A stretch of 64,000 bases of DNA. Origin: Blumeriella jaapii. Taxonomy: Eukaryota; Ascomycota; Leotiomycetes; Helotiales; Drepanopezizaceae. Below are positions 22,901 through 33,500 of this stretch, piece by piece. The DNA lies in the NCBI GenBank assembly GCA_009599575.1, contig VWND01000011.1, positions 434,001 to 498,000 of the forward strand, given 5' to 3'. Below the pieces are notes generated by a model, which saw only the letters and a program-made list of their open reading frames with translations, did no database searches and had not been told where the DNA came from. The first letter of the stretch is position 1. Every line of letters begins with the position of its first letter. The translations under genes were made by a program, and so were the position numbers.

Positions 22901-23336
22901 GAGATCACCAGCTCGATGCAGCGGGAGTACAGGAGGACGACACGATCGCCTTTTTGCAACTTGTAAGTGCAACATAGCTCGTTGGCTAGAATGTTGGCTC
23001 GCGCTTCCAGTTCCGCGTAGGTGATGGTCGCACCGTCGTGGTTCCGAACTGCTGTGACCTGGGGGTTCTGGTCTGCAATCGCTTCGAATGCGTGATGCAC
23101 GACTTGGTAAGGAAGTGGTACTGTCGCACCTCTGCTGAAGAGGCAGAATTGAGACTGTTGCTGGGTGACAGAGTATCGATGGAGTGGAATGGAGGTGAAG
23201 GGATAGCCATCGCCGAGTTCCTGCACTTCCCGTCGCTGTTAAGTCAGAACAAGAAAGGCTGGCGTCGAATGTGCAAGGAGTATCAGTTGGTATTTGCACC
23301 CTTCCTCTCTCTATTTACATTAGATTTCACCTTCAT
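19994..23336 (-). CDS. TmpB-like adenylate-forming enzyme fused to a membrane flavoprotein
   Basis: Five exons (23319-23336, 22476-23235, 22055-22422, 21874-21992, 19994-21818) join in frame to 1029 residues. The first 530 form an adenylation domain: TSGTTDQPKS (213-222), YNVYGSAEVSI (339-349), TGDL (427-430), GRKKDQVKIAGYH (443-455) and NGKID (526-530) with its catalytic Lys. No carrier domain follows. A membrane part begins near residue 610 with several hydrophobic helices and histidines (GGIHSG, FEWTHRFAGW, FFWAHLFIV). The C-terminus has an FAD/NAD-binding-like region with ATGSGVAP near 925. This order matches the Aspergillus nidulans adenylate-forming protein TmpB, whose membrane part resembles TmpA, linked to signals for asexual sporulation. 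The substrate is unknown. The nucleotide-binding motif is unusual (Asp for Gly at 218). The start MKVKSN lies on an 18-nt exon. Confidence 0.82.
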
Positions 23337-24150
23337 GGCAAAGCTAGTCAAGTATCCCAGAGTGGGATGCAAAAAGTATCTTTGCCTCCTCCCCCATCTT
23401 CTCCGCCCCCAATGGCTGCCGAAGGGTACTTGCTGAATCGAGGTGTGTTTACTTTATCGCTTCGTGAGGGGGCTTCTTGTACTGCGCCCATCCTCCCTCG
23501 AGAAAGGTAAAATCCATGCCGCGACAAGGGGACTGACGGGGGTCCTCAGCCAGTAGAAAGACGTAAAACCCCTTGAAAAACGAACACGTTTCTCACTCCG
23601 TGGTGGTTGAGTCGGCACCCCCGCGGTTTTGGCTGTCGCAGGGATTCTACCTTTGATCTTTGATATGGGGTGTGGGGAAAAGATAACATCTGAGTTTGTT
23701 CGAAATGCCCCGAGATGTGATGCGTCGGCACATTGCAGGAACAGACCAGCCTTCGTATTTTTTAGATTTGATTCCAAGCGAAAACCTTTGGTCTCTAATC
23801 ATTCTGTGAGTGGAATATGCTTTCGTTGTGCTGTAGGTGGCACCGACACGAGCATCGGAGCAGATCGTGCGCCGTAGCCTCCTTAAACATGCTCAAAGCT
23901 AGCATGTACACAGTACGAAGTCTGTCAGGGAGTAAAAGAAGCAGAAGGTTTTGTAGGTGGTTTGCATCAACGACGGGGTAACTTTCTACATATAGTCCAG
24001 ATCTTCCTAACGACTGCTTAGTCGATGTTTAGCAATCAGAGCAATGTGTACTACAGTAACTACCAATCGTTCAATGCAAAAGAATACAGACATGCAAACG
24101 CTGAAACGTGCTGCAAATGCAATTAGGCTTGAAAAACCGTTGCCGGTAAT

Positions 24151-24210
24151 ATGACGATCTGACCAGACGAAGGCTGAGTGAGATCAGTCAACCAGGGTCA
24201 CTGTGGTGAT
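24151..24210 (+). repeat. Diverged repeat segment A, copy 2
   Basis: Partner of 19011-19069. This copy keeps more C and G at differing positions. A short CACAGA array follows at about 24219-24238. Confidence 0.55.
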
Positions 24211-24734
24211 ATACGCAGTACACAGACACAGACACAGTAGGATGCAAAAGGTGTCTACACCCCCCTTGCAGCCAAGATAGTCAACAGTACAGCCAAGGTA
24301 GACTACATGCAGCCAAGATACAATTATTATAACTGATGCTGTTTTGTTCAGCCGCTTTTAAAACGCGTGTAATATGCTTAAAAGAATTTAGAAAATGTCA
24401 AATCCAAATATCCTTCCGATAGCATGTACGACTTGTCGAAAGATTTTCTGAACGTTGCTTTTGGCCTCGAACTCATTTGTTGTATTTTTAGTTTGTGTTT
24501 CAACGATTCGTGGACGCGGATGCCAAAGCTAAAAAGCAGTGTACTGTACTGGTCCAAATTTTCGCCTGGACTGTTTACTTTCGTAAGCGGCCAGATAAAT
24601 ATGGCCAAATTTAGTAAACCCATCTTGGCCATCAAATCAAATTTTAGTAAGTCTACCTTGGCTGGATTGAGTTTACCTGTGCTGCAGGGGGAGTGCATAC
24701 ACTTTTTGCACCCTCCCGTAACATCAAAGAGGCC

Positions 24735-24850
24735 GGGCGTGACGGTTCAGTCTTTTCTGCTCCCGTATCTATCTGTGTATGTTACCCGACCCTCGCTTAA
24801 GCGCATCCATCGTGATGTGATCCAGCCTCGCCTACACAGTAGTTTTCTGA
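24735..24850 (+). repeat. Diverged repeat segment B, copy 2
   Basis: It resembles the right arm of the inverted repeat at 19330-19410, including GTGACGGTTC, a CCCGTAT stretch and CCTCGCTTA. Segments A and B occur in the same order at both loci, so both probably derive from one element. Confidence 0.5.
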
Positions 24851-25533
24851 TGGGTCATTCTATCAAGAAATCAACGATCTGTGAAAATGCTCGATTGGCA
24901 ATGAAAACGCGTTGCAAAGCTAATCGTACGTTTACGATTCGTATGGTACAGGCTTCGTAAGCTCCGCCAATCGTCGCTTTGTGTGTTCCGACGACAAAAC
25001 GCTTTTTGACCGATTCGTTGATCTCAGCGGCAACGCTCGTTTTTCCTTGGTTATCGACGAGGCCAGTTTGCCAAACCCTCGAATACTGGCCGATCTCAAA
25101 GCCTAAAAAAAGGGGCAGTATCAGAAGTCAAAAGTCAGAACAAACCATAAATCAAATGATAGTCAGATAACTCGAGTCGCAAACACTTTCGCCCGAAGAC
25201 CGCAAACCAGTCGGGGATGGCCCAGGCTTTACAGAATGCCAAAAGGTTTCACACACCAGAATGCAGATATGCCAGACAGCTAGGCAAAACGTCGGAGGCA
25301 GAAGTCAGTCAAGTAATCTATCTACTGATTCATTTCACTAGCATTTCCTTGTTCTTGAACCTTACTGTTAGATCGTCACAAAAGTGCTGGGTGCTGTCTA
25401 ATCAACGCGCCCGCTGTGATCATGGTTTGCGCGCTTACAATGCCAAACCCACATACCCAAGCCTGCAATGTCTGTAGAAGTAGCTTGTGCCTTTTCATGG
25501 GCCAGCCTTGTCTCCGGGTTCGGAGATCAGATC

Positions 25534-26621
25534 TCATGATAAATGGAATCTCCCCTTCAACGCATCGAAAATGATGAAGATAAATGCACTGCTCGGCGCG
25601 CTCCTCGCCACCGTAATGCCACACCCACGGTATAATCCCTTCAGCCCATGTTGTCTCCATATCGCCATTCCCTCGTCCAAGAACTTGACTTGCGGAGCCG
25701 TGCTACTGACCGCGACAGTCTGCATCCGTGACTTGATGGTATCGGCAGGGAAGAACAGGAAGTTATAGGACATGCCGGCCGAGGCTCCGGCCAGGGCCTG
25801 CTGCCAGAGCGGCAAGGGTGCGAGTCCAAGCTCGGAGGTTATGGGTAGATTTTGGTGTTCGAGCTTTTGCATTTCGGACTCGGATAACGGGGCATCAGAC
25901 TTCGCGTCGAAATAACGAAACATGAGAGTCACGGTTTCCTTGCTGCCGAACCATGCTGCAACCACCTGCCTCTCTGATTAACGTGCCCAACTGCCCGTTC
26001 CAGAATCCTTTCAGGCCTTGATGTCTCCAGACTTCTTTGATGACGGCCAGGGGTGTGGGGGAGTGGGCAGGATCTGCGCCCGCCGGAACTTGGATCTTGC
26101 ATTTGACGAGCTCAACGGGCGTAAGGACGAGGGATGTGAAGGCACCGGAGATGGCCCCGGTCACCCAGAGGGCGGAAAGCGGGAGGGGGTGGTCGCGTTT
26201 GTAGAGGCCGGCGGCAAAGAAAGATTCGCGAGCCACCCGCTCCCAGAAAAAGAGTGAGGATGTTTCGAGGGCAGCACCGACAAGCGGGGCCGAGATGCCA
26301 CGGTATAGGCCCGAGAAGCCGTCGCGACGGATGGACTGGCGGAAGCAGTCGAGAGGCCCCGTGTAGCGGAGCGGCTGGTGGCCGGGCTGAGACTGTAGAC
26401 GTACTTTGACGGTATCGAAGGGGTATTCGATGTATTTACCTGCGACGCCGGCAATCTACAGATGATGTTAGCCATGTGTAGACGGATCGAACGGAGAGAG
26501 GTACGGAGCCAAAGACAACGTCCTCCACGGCGTCTGTGAGCGCTTCTCGTCTTCTTGTCTTGACGTTGAAGGTTGGAGGAGCCTCAGAGGCAGAGAACTC
26601 TGGCGTGGTTGTAGCTGCCAT
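25534..26621 (-). CDS. ort1: Mitochondrial ornithine carrier (ORT1/ARG11/arg-13 type) with apparent frameshift
   Basis: This is an inner-membrane solute carrier exchanging ornithine/arginine between matrix and cytosol for arginine synthesis. Exon 1 (26505-26621) encodes 39 residues. After an intron, exon 2 begins [20 protein letters not shown], the first PxD-type carrier signature. The second repeat has [13 protein letters not shown] and the third has [14 protein letters not shown], so all three carrier repeats are present. Near 25965-25975 the frame slips by one: REAGG is in one frame and [12 protein letters not shown] in the next. Removing one base in the GGTGGTTGCAG stretch gives the expected REAGG-AAWFG junction. 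No plausible intron explains it. Everything before and after is well conserved, which favours a sequence error, though a true mutation would cost the third repeat. Ornithine specificity is inferred from overall similarity. Confidence 0.8.
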
Positions 26622-26995
26622 CTTGTACAGTATGAATACTACCTATTGTCCTCCGTATGCGGGGAGATGCTTGCGATCAGCGGCAGGGCTGCTGGGACGA
26701 GATTCTTGTTTGAAAGTGTATTTGTACACTTCTCGTGGCCGCAGGCAGCGGGGTTGGCGGTCCCAAACCGTCCCAATGCGCGACTCGCGCGCAAGGACAG
26801 GAACGCGCTGCGGGAAATAGCAAGAAAGGCACCGGTCGCTTGTTCTGCTCACACTACGCTATCATGTTGAAGAAAAGAAGCAAGTCGGAATGCGTGTAGG
26901 AGGCGGTTGAGCCAAGTGTTCGCGGTGTAGAGCTGAGCGGTAAGCACGCTATTGACGACGCATCGCATGCATTCGGCGGCGGTCAACGTCGTCGT

Positions 26996-27025
26996 CTTAT
27001 AGAAGTCTTATAGAAGTCTTATAGA
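26996..27025 (+). repeat. 11-bp tandem repeat
   Basis: The unit TCTTATAGAAG occurs almost three times in a row. Confidence 0.8.
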
Positions 27026-27149
27026 TACTGTCGGTGTTTTCGACCTCAACCCCGCAGCAGGAGCAGCGTGTTACTCCGTCGACGCCGATCAACGAGGGAT
27101 TTCGGGTCTCGTCTGGGGAGGAAAGACAGCAGTGACATCTGTGTTTGGT

Positions 27150-27292
27150 CTGTTGGTTGGACGGTTGGTTGGACTGTTGATCTGTTGGTCTGTGGGATGG
27201 TCTGTTGGATGGTCTGTTGGTCGGTCTGTTGGTTGGTCTGTTGGTTGGTCGGTTGGTTGGTCGGTTGGTTGGTCGGTTGGTTGGTTGGCAGC
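27150..27292 (+). repeat. 12-bp minisatellite, TTGGTTGGTCGG units
   Basis: The downstream half is a clean array of TTGGTTGGTCGG-like units; the upstream half is degenerate (CTGTTGG variants). Open frames reading PTNR repeats on the minus strand are by-products. Confidence 0.9.
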
Positions 27293-27365
27293 TAAAACGC
27301 ACATTGAAGAAAAAAATCACGCATAGCGAGCGACGTTAGAACCGTGTCACGTGACAATGCATGAC

Positions 27366-27422
27366 GGCTGCGGCGGATGCGGCGGATGTGGCGGGTGTGG
27401 CGTATGTGGCGTATGTGGCGGT
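27366..27422 (+). repeat. 9-bp tandem repeat, GGCGGATGT-like
   Basis: About six units alternate GGCGGATGC, GGCGGATGT, GGCGGGTGT and GGCGTATGT, immediately after the CACGTG box in the CGR1 promoter. Confidence 0.8.
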
Positions 27423-27622
27423 GCACACTCTTACGCCAAGTTCGTACGGACAAACAAGTCTTATCAGATCCATCCGATAAGGGAGAAATCTTGAGTCCCA
27501 GTCGAGCGGGCAAAAGTTCCTGCTTTCTCCTTCCACACACACATCACCGCGTTACCTCGACCGACGTCGCCTCAGCAGACTTTTGGCCTCCGAATTCCGC
27601 ATCGCCTCCACCACAAACCATC

Positions 27623-28095
27623 ATGTCTACAGAAACTGGAAGCGCCCTCGTTGCGCCCGCGGGAGCAACTGCGCCGCCGCAGGGCATGCGCAAGAATGGC
27701 ATGCTCACTGTCTCGGGGTAGAGGGGCATCTCTCTAACAGCGCGCAGGGAAGCAGTGGCACGAGCCCAAGAAGGCCTTTCGACCCAAAGCCGGGAACACG
27801 ACGTATGAGAAGCGGCAGGCGGAGCGGGTCGCCATGGCGGCGGTGAAGGCGAAGGAGAACGAGTTGAAGAGCGAGAAGGAGGCCGCGCGAAAGGTTCGGC
27901 TCGACGCCTGGTGCCGGCGTAGACCGTGTGACGCGACGCTGATTCTCGGTTTAGGAAAAGATACAGAATCTCAAGGAGAAGCGCGCGAAGAAGGAGGAGC
28001 GGGAGAGGTACGAGAAAATGGCCGAGACGATGCATCGCAAGAGGGTGGAACGGTTGAAGCGCAAGGAGAAGAGGAACAAGATGCTCAAGTCTTGA
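27623..28095 (+). CDS. CGR1: CGR1 rRNA-processing protein
   Basis: Cgr1 is a small nucleolar protein needed for processing of pre-rRNA to 5.8S and 25S rRNA in the 60S subunit. Three exons (27623-27698, 27748-27893, 27955-28095) give 120 residues. The order is a short Ala/Pro lead, [20 protein letters not shown], a long Lys/Glu/Arg helix, then [18 protein letters not shown] and [20 protein letters not shown]. These are the hallmark blocks of the family, and the length is normal. The first intron is odd: the frame and family alignment fit only if it starts with GC (27699) and ends with GCAG (27747). A GT alternative at 27718 puts the frame out. A CTAAC branch site sits just before the acceptor. 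Transcription probably starts downstream of the CACGTG box at 27348. Confidence 0.88.
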
Positions 28096-28605
28096 ACGGT
28101 TTGCAAGGGACGACATGCGCGATATGGCAGGGCATCCGGCGGCGTTTGATGCGAGAAGTCGTGGCGTACCAACGATGTGCGGAGGGATTTCCATCGAGCT
28201 GACATTTCACGCTCAGCCGAATGCAAACGACCGATCGGTTGGGATGGCTTATGACTACCGCGAAGGGGAAATCTATGTAAAAGAGCCGCGCCGATGATGC
28301 CAGGACCAGACCTGGGCCTGTTGGTTGCGCAAGCTGCCTTCAGTCTCCTTCAGAGTCTACTTCAGAGTCTACTACAGTACTTCAGTCTACTTCAGAAGCA
28401 GTCGCTCGACGAACACAATTACACCAGACTGTCACGCAAATAAATACGCATTTGTTGAACTTGATAATGGTAATCCTTACGCTTCTCCCTACTTCAGGAG
28501 CATTCTCACCTGGTAGCTTGTTGTGGGGCGGTGGCTTCAATCCCATGCATCATCCCTCGCCTTGCCGACGCATCCTCCTCGTCCCGCTCAACCACGTCCT
28601 CGAAC
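28096..28605. other. Gene-free stretch
   Basis: CGR1 3' end and promoter of the next gene. A small CTACTTCAGAGT repeat lies at about 28345-28390. Confidence 0.5.
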
Positions 28606-29789
28606 ATGTCCAACAACCCACAAGCCGCCTCATCCGAAACCTCCAAAGGTTCCGGCAATCCTACCTCGCCCAAACGTCCGAAGCATCTCAGCACACATTC
28701 CATAACCGATGTCACCGGGCATCATCACAAACACCACCACCACCACCACCACCACCACCCGCACATCCATCACCGAGACAAGAATCGGGACAGAGAGAAC
28801 AGCGGGAAGGAGGCAAAAGAAGGCAGAGATGGGGGGAGCGGGAAAGGGGAAGGAAACGGAGCGCCCCGAAGCGAAGGCCACCCTCCGAGCGACAGCAGGA
28901 GTACAAGTCGCCAGGGGAGCGTGTTGGGCGAGGATGGAAATACTGCCCGGGCAGGGCTGAGAGATGCGAATGGCAGAGGAGAACGGCTCGTGAGGGAACG
29001 GGATAGGGCTGTGAAAGCGGGTGCGGTCGGCGAGGAGCGGGAAAAGGGGGCGCTGAGGGCTGCGTGAGTCTTCCTGTGACTTGATCTGGTCTGCGGAACG
29101 ATGGAGTGCTGATGGTGACAAGAGAACTACGCAACGCTCTGAACGCTCTGAACACGCTCTCGAACGACACCACGAGGAGATTGGACCACACCTACTACTC
29201 CGTTCTCGAGAAGCTTGCTGCGCTCAATTCGACGATTAGCTCGCTCCGCGAGCTCGCCGATCTCACGCGCGGCCTCACCGAAGAGTTTCAGACCGACGCC
29301 TCGGAGCTCACCGACGACGCCACGGCGCAATTGGAAGGGTTCCACCACCTGCACGAGCAAGAAGCGCGAATCAACGGTCTCAAAGCGCGCATCGGCAAGG
29401 GAAGGGAGAAGATAAATGCCTTGACCGAACGGGTGGCCCGGGTGAGCAATCGGGTGGAGGGCTGGGAAACGGCGGAGAAAGAGTGGCAGGACAAGACCAG
29501 GAAGAGGCTCCGACTGCTCTGGGTGGTGGTGAGTCTGGCGATTCTGCTGGCGGCGGTCTTGGTGGGAGTGCAATACTCGCCGGGCAGGGCGCCCTTCCCG
29601 GCGCGGGGGGATGCGACTCCAGAGGCATCGAATGCTACCGAGCTGCTGGGGCCGTGGCCCAGCTATGCGCCGGCGAAGAGGGAGAGTTCGGAGTTGAAGG
29701 AGGAAGTGCTGCATGAACTTGCCAAAGGGGGGCGAGGGGGGGACGAGGCGGAGGAGGATCCCAGGCTGAAGGTCTTTGACGAGCTGTAG
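28606..29789 (+). CDS. Coiled-coil protein with His-rich N-terminus and C-terminal membrane anchor
   Basis: I do not recognise the family. Two exons (28606-29063, 29123-29789) with a 59-nt intron give 374 residues. Residues 39-56 are almost all His, in a disordered, charged N-terminal half. Residues about 154-280 form a long helical, probably coiled-coil region (ELRNALNALNTLSNDTTRRL, LREIADL-like heptads, NALTERVARVSNRVEGW). One membrane helix follows at 283-302 (LLWVVVSLAILLAAVLVGV). The final 70 residues are Pro/Glu-rich. The layout, a cytosolic coiled coil anchored near the C-terminus, suggests a tether on an internal or nuclear membrane, but that is inference. The DNA is very GC-rich, and long antisense open frames cover it. 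Confidence 0.72.
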
Positions 29790-30590
29790 CAGCCCCGGCC
29801 GTGGCGATGGATCACGGAGAGCCTCACACCGGTCGAGGCGTGAGGTTTGGCGAAGGAATCTCTGGATGCTTTGGCAACTGGACAACTGGGCAACTGGGCA
29901 ACTGGCAGAGATGCTCGACTGTGGCCAGAACGCCGCGCGAGTCGGCTGGGGTCGAGTTGAACACAGACTGTAGGCGAGCGCAAGACTCCATTGCAGTCGG
30001 TCGCTATCGCGTTCACGCATCGCCAAATCTACCACCTCCCGACTCCTCGTGAATCATGATCTCTTGTGTTCCGTTCTTCTTTTCGTGCGGCGCGGTATCG
30101 CCGTCGTGCCAAAATGTGGTCTATTCGTAGCAGAGGACGTCCTTGGGCCACGCCACCATCGCCGAGCCCTCTCAAACACCTTCCTCTTGCCTCCAGCCAG
30201 AACCACAACCACAACCACAACCACAACACTTCGTCCCTTCATCCATCTCCTTCTTCAGCGTGGCCTCGTTCCATCTCTATACGCCTCGATTCACCTCCGA
30301 GTCACCTATATCTGCCTACCCACTCTACGAGTGAAAGGGATCTCCTGCCCCTCCATGTACCCCGCGACGCTCGTTCAGCTCAAACCGCGCACTTCATAGA
30401 TAGACCTCGATCACTGCTTGACGATTGCGCCGCAAGCCACGCGCCACGCATCCATCATTATCTCGCACACCTCCGCGCGCTCGCAAGGGAAGGAAAAGCT
30501 TCTACGCGCCCAACGACATCTCAGCAATCGCGCCTGTCGCTCGCTCGCTGACGGTGTCTGGAAGCGCGCTCGCAGGAAGCGCTCGCCACC
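29790..30590. other. Gene-free stretch
   Basis: 3' region of the coiled-coil gene and the leader of the PX-domain gene. A short ACTGGGCA repeat lies at 29877-29905 and a CCACAA repeat at about 30202-30225. The 161-codon frame at 30066-30551 is low complexity and unconvincing. Confidence 0.5.
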
Positions 30591-33500
30591 ATGGAGCAGA
30601 ACCAGACTGCTGATACACCCCCTCTGGCCGCGGTCTCGACGAAGGCGGATGCGAATGCAAATGCAAATGCGAATGCTGACGCCCCCGCCGTGAAACGCAA
30701 ACCTATTCCGCCGCCGCCGCCATCGACGGCATCAACACATGGACAGGTGCTCTCGGGGAAGCAGGAACATTGTACGTGGCCCTCTCACTCCTTGATGCCC
30801 TCCCGCTCTTGGGTTTAACACGCCCACCGGCGTACCTACTGTTCGGGGGAATGGCGCCTGAACCGCAGCTGGCTGACACGGCCAGACCTCAAGCGCGAAC
30901 TCATCTCCCAGCAGGTCTCCTGGGAGATCTCGGAGCTGAACTCCCCGACGGCCCTCCAACGCTTTGGCGCCCCCTTCAAATCTGATTACGGAGAAGTCAG
31001 TCCTCTAGACAGCGAGCTGCCGATCTTGAGGTACATTTTCGTGCACCATGTGCGCGAGTTTCCGTTCTTGGACAAGGCGCGGGAGAAGGAGTTTTGGCAG
31101 GACAAATTGCAGGTGGTGAGTGCTTCTTCTGTGCTGGCTGGCAGTCTGCTGGCGTGGCGATGCTCTTGTAGGGAATCTGAAGACGGTGAAGCAGAGGGCA
31201 GGACCGGGACAACTCAGGCTAACGAGGGTCGACAGTTCCTCCAATCCTTTGCTAACAAGCACATCTCTTCCTCCGAAGATAGACTGGAAGAGACAAAACG
31301 CAGAAAACTGTCGATCAAATGCAAGAAACTCGTTGAGCTGATGATGGTATCCGGCATTCCCACGGCTTCTGGTTACGAAGAGCGGATCCGATTCTCGGAA
31401 CTGGAAGTTGTCGATGCAGGGGCTATCGATCACGGAGTCATGAACACCCTGCCAGAGGGGCACTACACCAATGGCTGGGATGTGAACGTGAGTGGTGTGA
31501 GGATGAAGAGCATCAAGAGGAACGTGCGGTATCACAAGCATGCGGTAAGTGGAAATCTGAAGTGATTCTGAGAGGGGATAGGCGCCAACTCTTATTTAGG
31601 AATTCATCCTCAGAGTCAAGAGGAAGAACGAGCTGGAATTCTTCATTGGGAGGCGCTATGGAGACTTCGCTCGCCTACACAAGGATTTACGCACCGAGTT
31701 ACCAGGCAAGATCTTGCCGCCCTTGCCAAAGAAGAACAAGCAGAGTTCCACGGCCTCGAATTTGCTGAGTGGCATCACGGGAAGAGGAGGGGATGACGAT
31801 GATGCGTCGTCGATCTCCTCTGCCTCTACGACGGGGACCGCTCCCCAGATTGCATCGCCTACGACGCCCTCTCAGTCAAAGGTACGCGCGAATCTAGGTT
31901 TCAAGAAGTAGCTAATGCCCCATGCCCAGACCACCGCCGCCAAAGCCCTTCCGTTTCTTCGTTCACATTTTCTGGGAAGAACTCTCCTCGTGCATCCATG
32001 GAGTCAAGGAGATCAATGAAACCACCACTAGACGATGTACGCAACCTATCATCAATATTTAAACCCAAATCTAAAAACAATAAACTAACCCAAAAACAGT
32101 CCGTAGTGTTATGGCGGGAGAGCCAACGCATTTCTCTCCGAGCGTTTCTTCGCACGCTACTCGCAAATCCGCAAATTGCAAATACGAGAGCTATCCAAGA
32201 TTTCCTAACGCTGGACCCAATTACGCCCTCGGATGCGGATGTCGAAGACATCGCGAGACGAAAGTCCATGGATGAGAAGAGGGTGGAGGAGCAGAAGCAG
32301 TTTTACGAAATTGCAAGGAAGAGGGCTGCTGAATTGGATGTTTACATGGAACGGTACGTTTCATTCGACCGCAGATGAGAGAACCGGACTAATCTTGCAG
32401 ATTCCGGCGCGATATCATTGAGAGCAACGGGCTCACAAAGCTCTTCAAAGAGATCAAGGACAAGAACACGATCCAGGATCTGAGCATTCAGTACCAGAAA
32501 TTCGCGGAATGGCTGCGGATCGAGGTCGCGGCTACTATCTACCATCTTTTCCTAGCTGAGGACAACTCCCCGGAGCTGTTCGCGCAGATGAAGAAGACAC
32601 ATTCCATGATTCCGTATACCATGATCAAGAACGCAATTCGGATAGCTAATCCCATGACGGTCATGTCCAGCGTGCTAGACATCTTCTTGGCCCAACCATT
32701 TGGTGCACGATCGCTGATGCAGCGAATCTTTGCTTTCACCCTGTACGATGGGATCAAGGGTTTCCAGAAGTCCATCGATTCTCTCGTCGTAAAGATCGAT
32801 GATGCGGTGTTGTGCGGAAAGCTCAAGCAATTTACCGAAGCCCCAGAAGACATCAAAAACTCCATCAGACTCGAGTCCGAAACAGGAAGTGTAGACCTCA
32901 TCGTCGCCATCCTGCGCTCAGATCACTTCGAGCCGTCCCTGACTTCCAAGCAAATTGGCAAGGTCTTCAATGCGTACGTGGCCTGGAACAACGCCGTCGA
33001 GAACGTAGATGAGGCGATGAAGCAAGGTGCTCAGCTCTTCTCTTACATGAAGCAACTTTTAAAGCTGTACACCAGACAGCGCGATAAGACGATGATGCTG
33101 AGTATGATCGAAGAGCCGGTCACGCTGCAGCTCTTGAGGGATCTGTTTACCATTTTCTATGAGCCACTGGTGAGGGTGTACAAGAGCGCAAACGTGTACA
33201 ACAGCGTCACTGACTTTGCCGTTTTCATCGACGACATGATTGCTGTAGGTCTCTCCCTTTCCCTCTTCTGACGGTTTTGATTGATGAGTACAACAGGTCG
33301 TGGACAAATGCCGCGAGCAGGACATCTCGGCCGACCCGAACCAAACCGTGCAAGCCTTCATCGACCTCTGTCAACGCCACGAGCACAACTTTTACAAGTT
33401 CGTGCACGAGGTACACACGCACGATAACGGTCTCTTCACGCAGCTCATGGGCTGGATCGAAGGCATCCTTGAGTTCCTGCGCCACGGCCCGAAAGCTGGC

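Larger units (their letters stand above)
23337..25533. other. Gene-free spacer with decayed repeats
   Basis: Promoter of the TmpB-like gene, then repeat-derived DNA. A 178-codon frame at 24424-24960 (plus) and a frame at 24979-25170 match nothing I know and may be transposon remains. Confidence 0.45.
26622..27622. other. Spacer between the ornithine carrier and CGR1
   Basis: A shared divergent promoter region with three separate short tandem repeats and a GTCACGTGAC palindrome at 27346-27355, about 270 bp before CGR1. No gene is visible. Confidence 0.6.

Noticed and set aside
24424..25170. Possible transposase fragments
   Set aside because: Open frames lie beside decayed repeats but show no DDE, helix-turn-helix or reverse-transcriptase motif that I can name.
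27089..27320. Open frames made of PTNR or WSVG repeats
   Set aside because: Produced by the 12-bp minisatellite being free of stops; not a repeat protein gene. Also not a CRISPR array: units are contiguous, with no spacers, in a eukaryotic genome.
29127..30035. 302-codon minus-strand frame opposite the coiled-coil gene
   Set aside because: Shadow of a GC-rich coding exon; the plus strand has splice sites, a coiled coil and a membrane helix, the minus strand has none.
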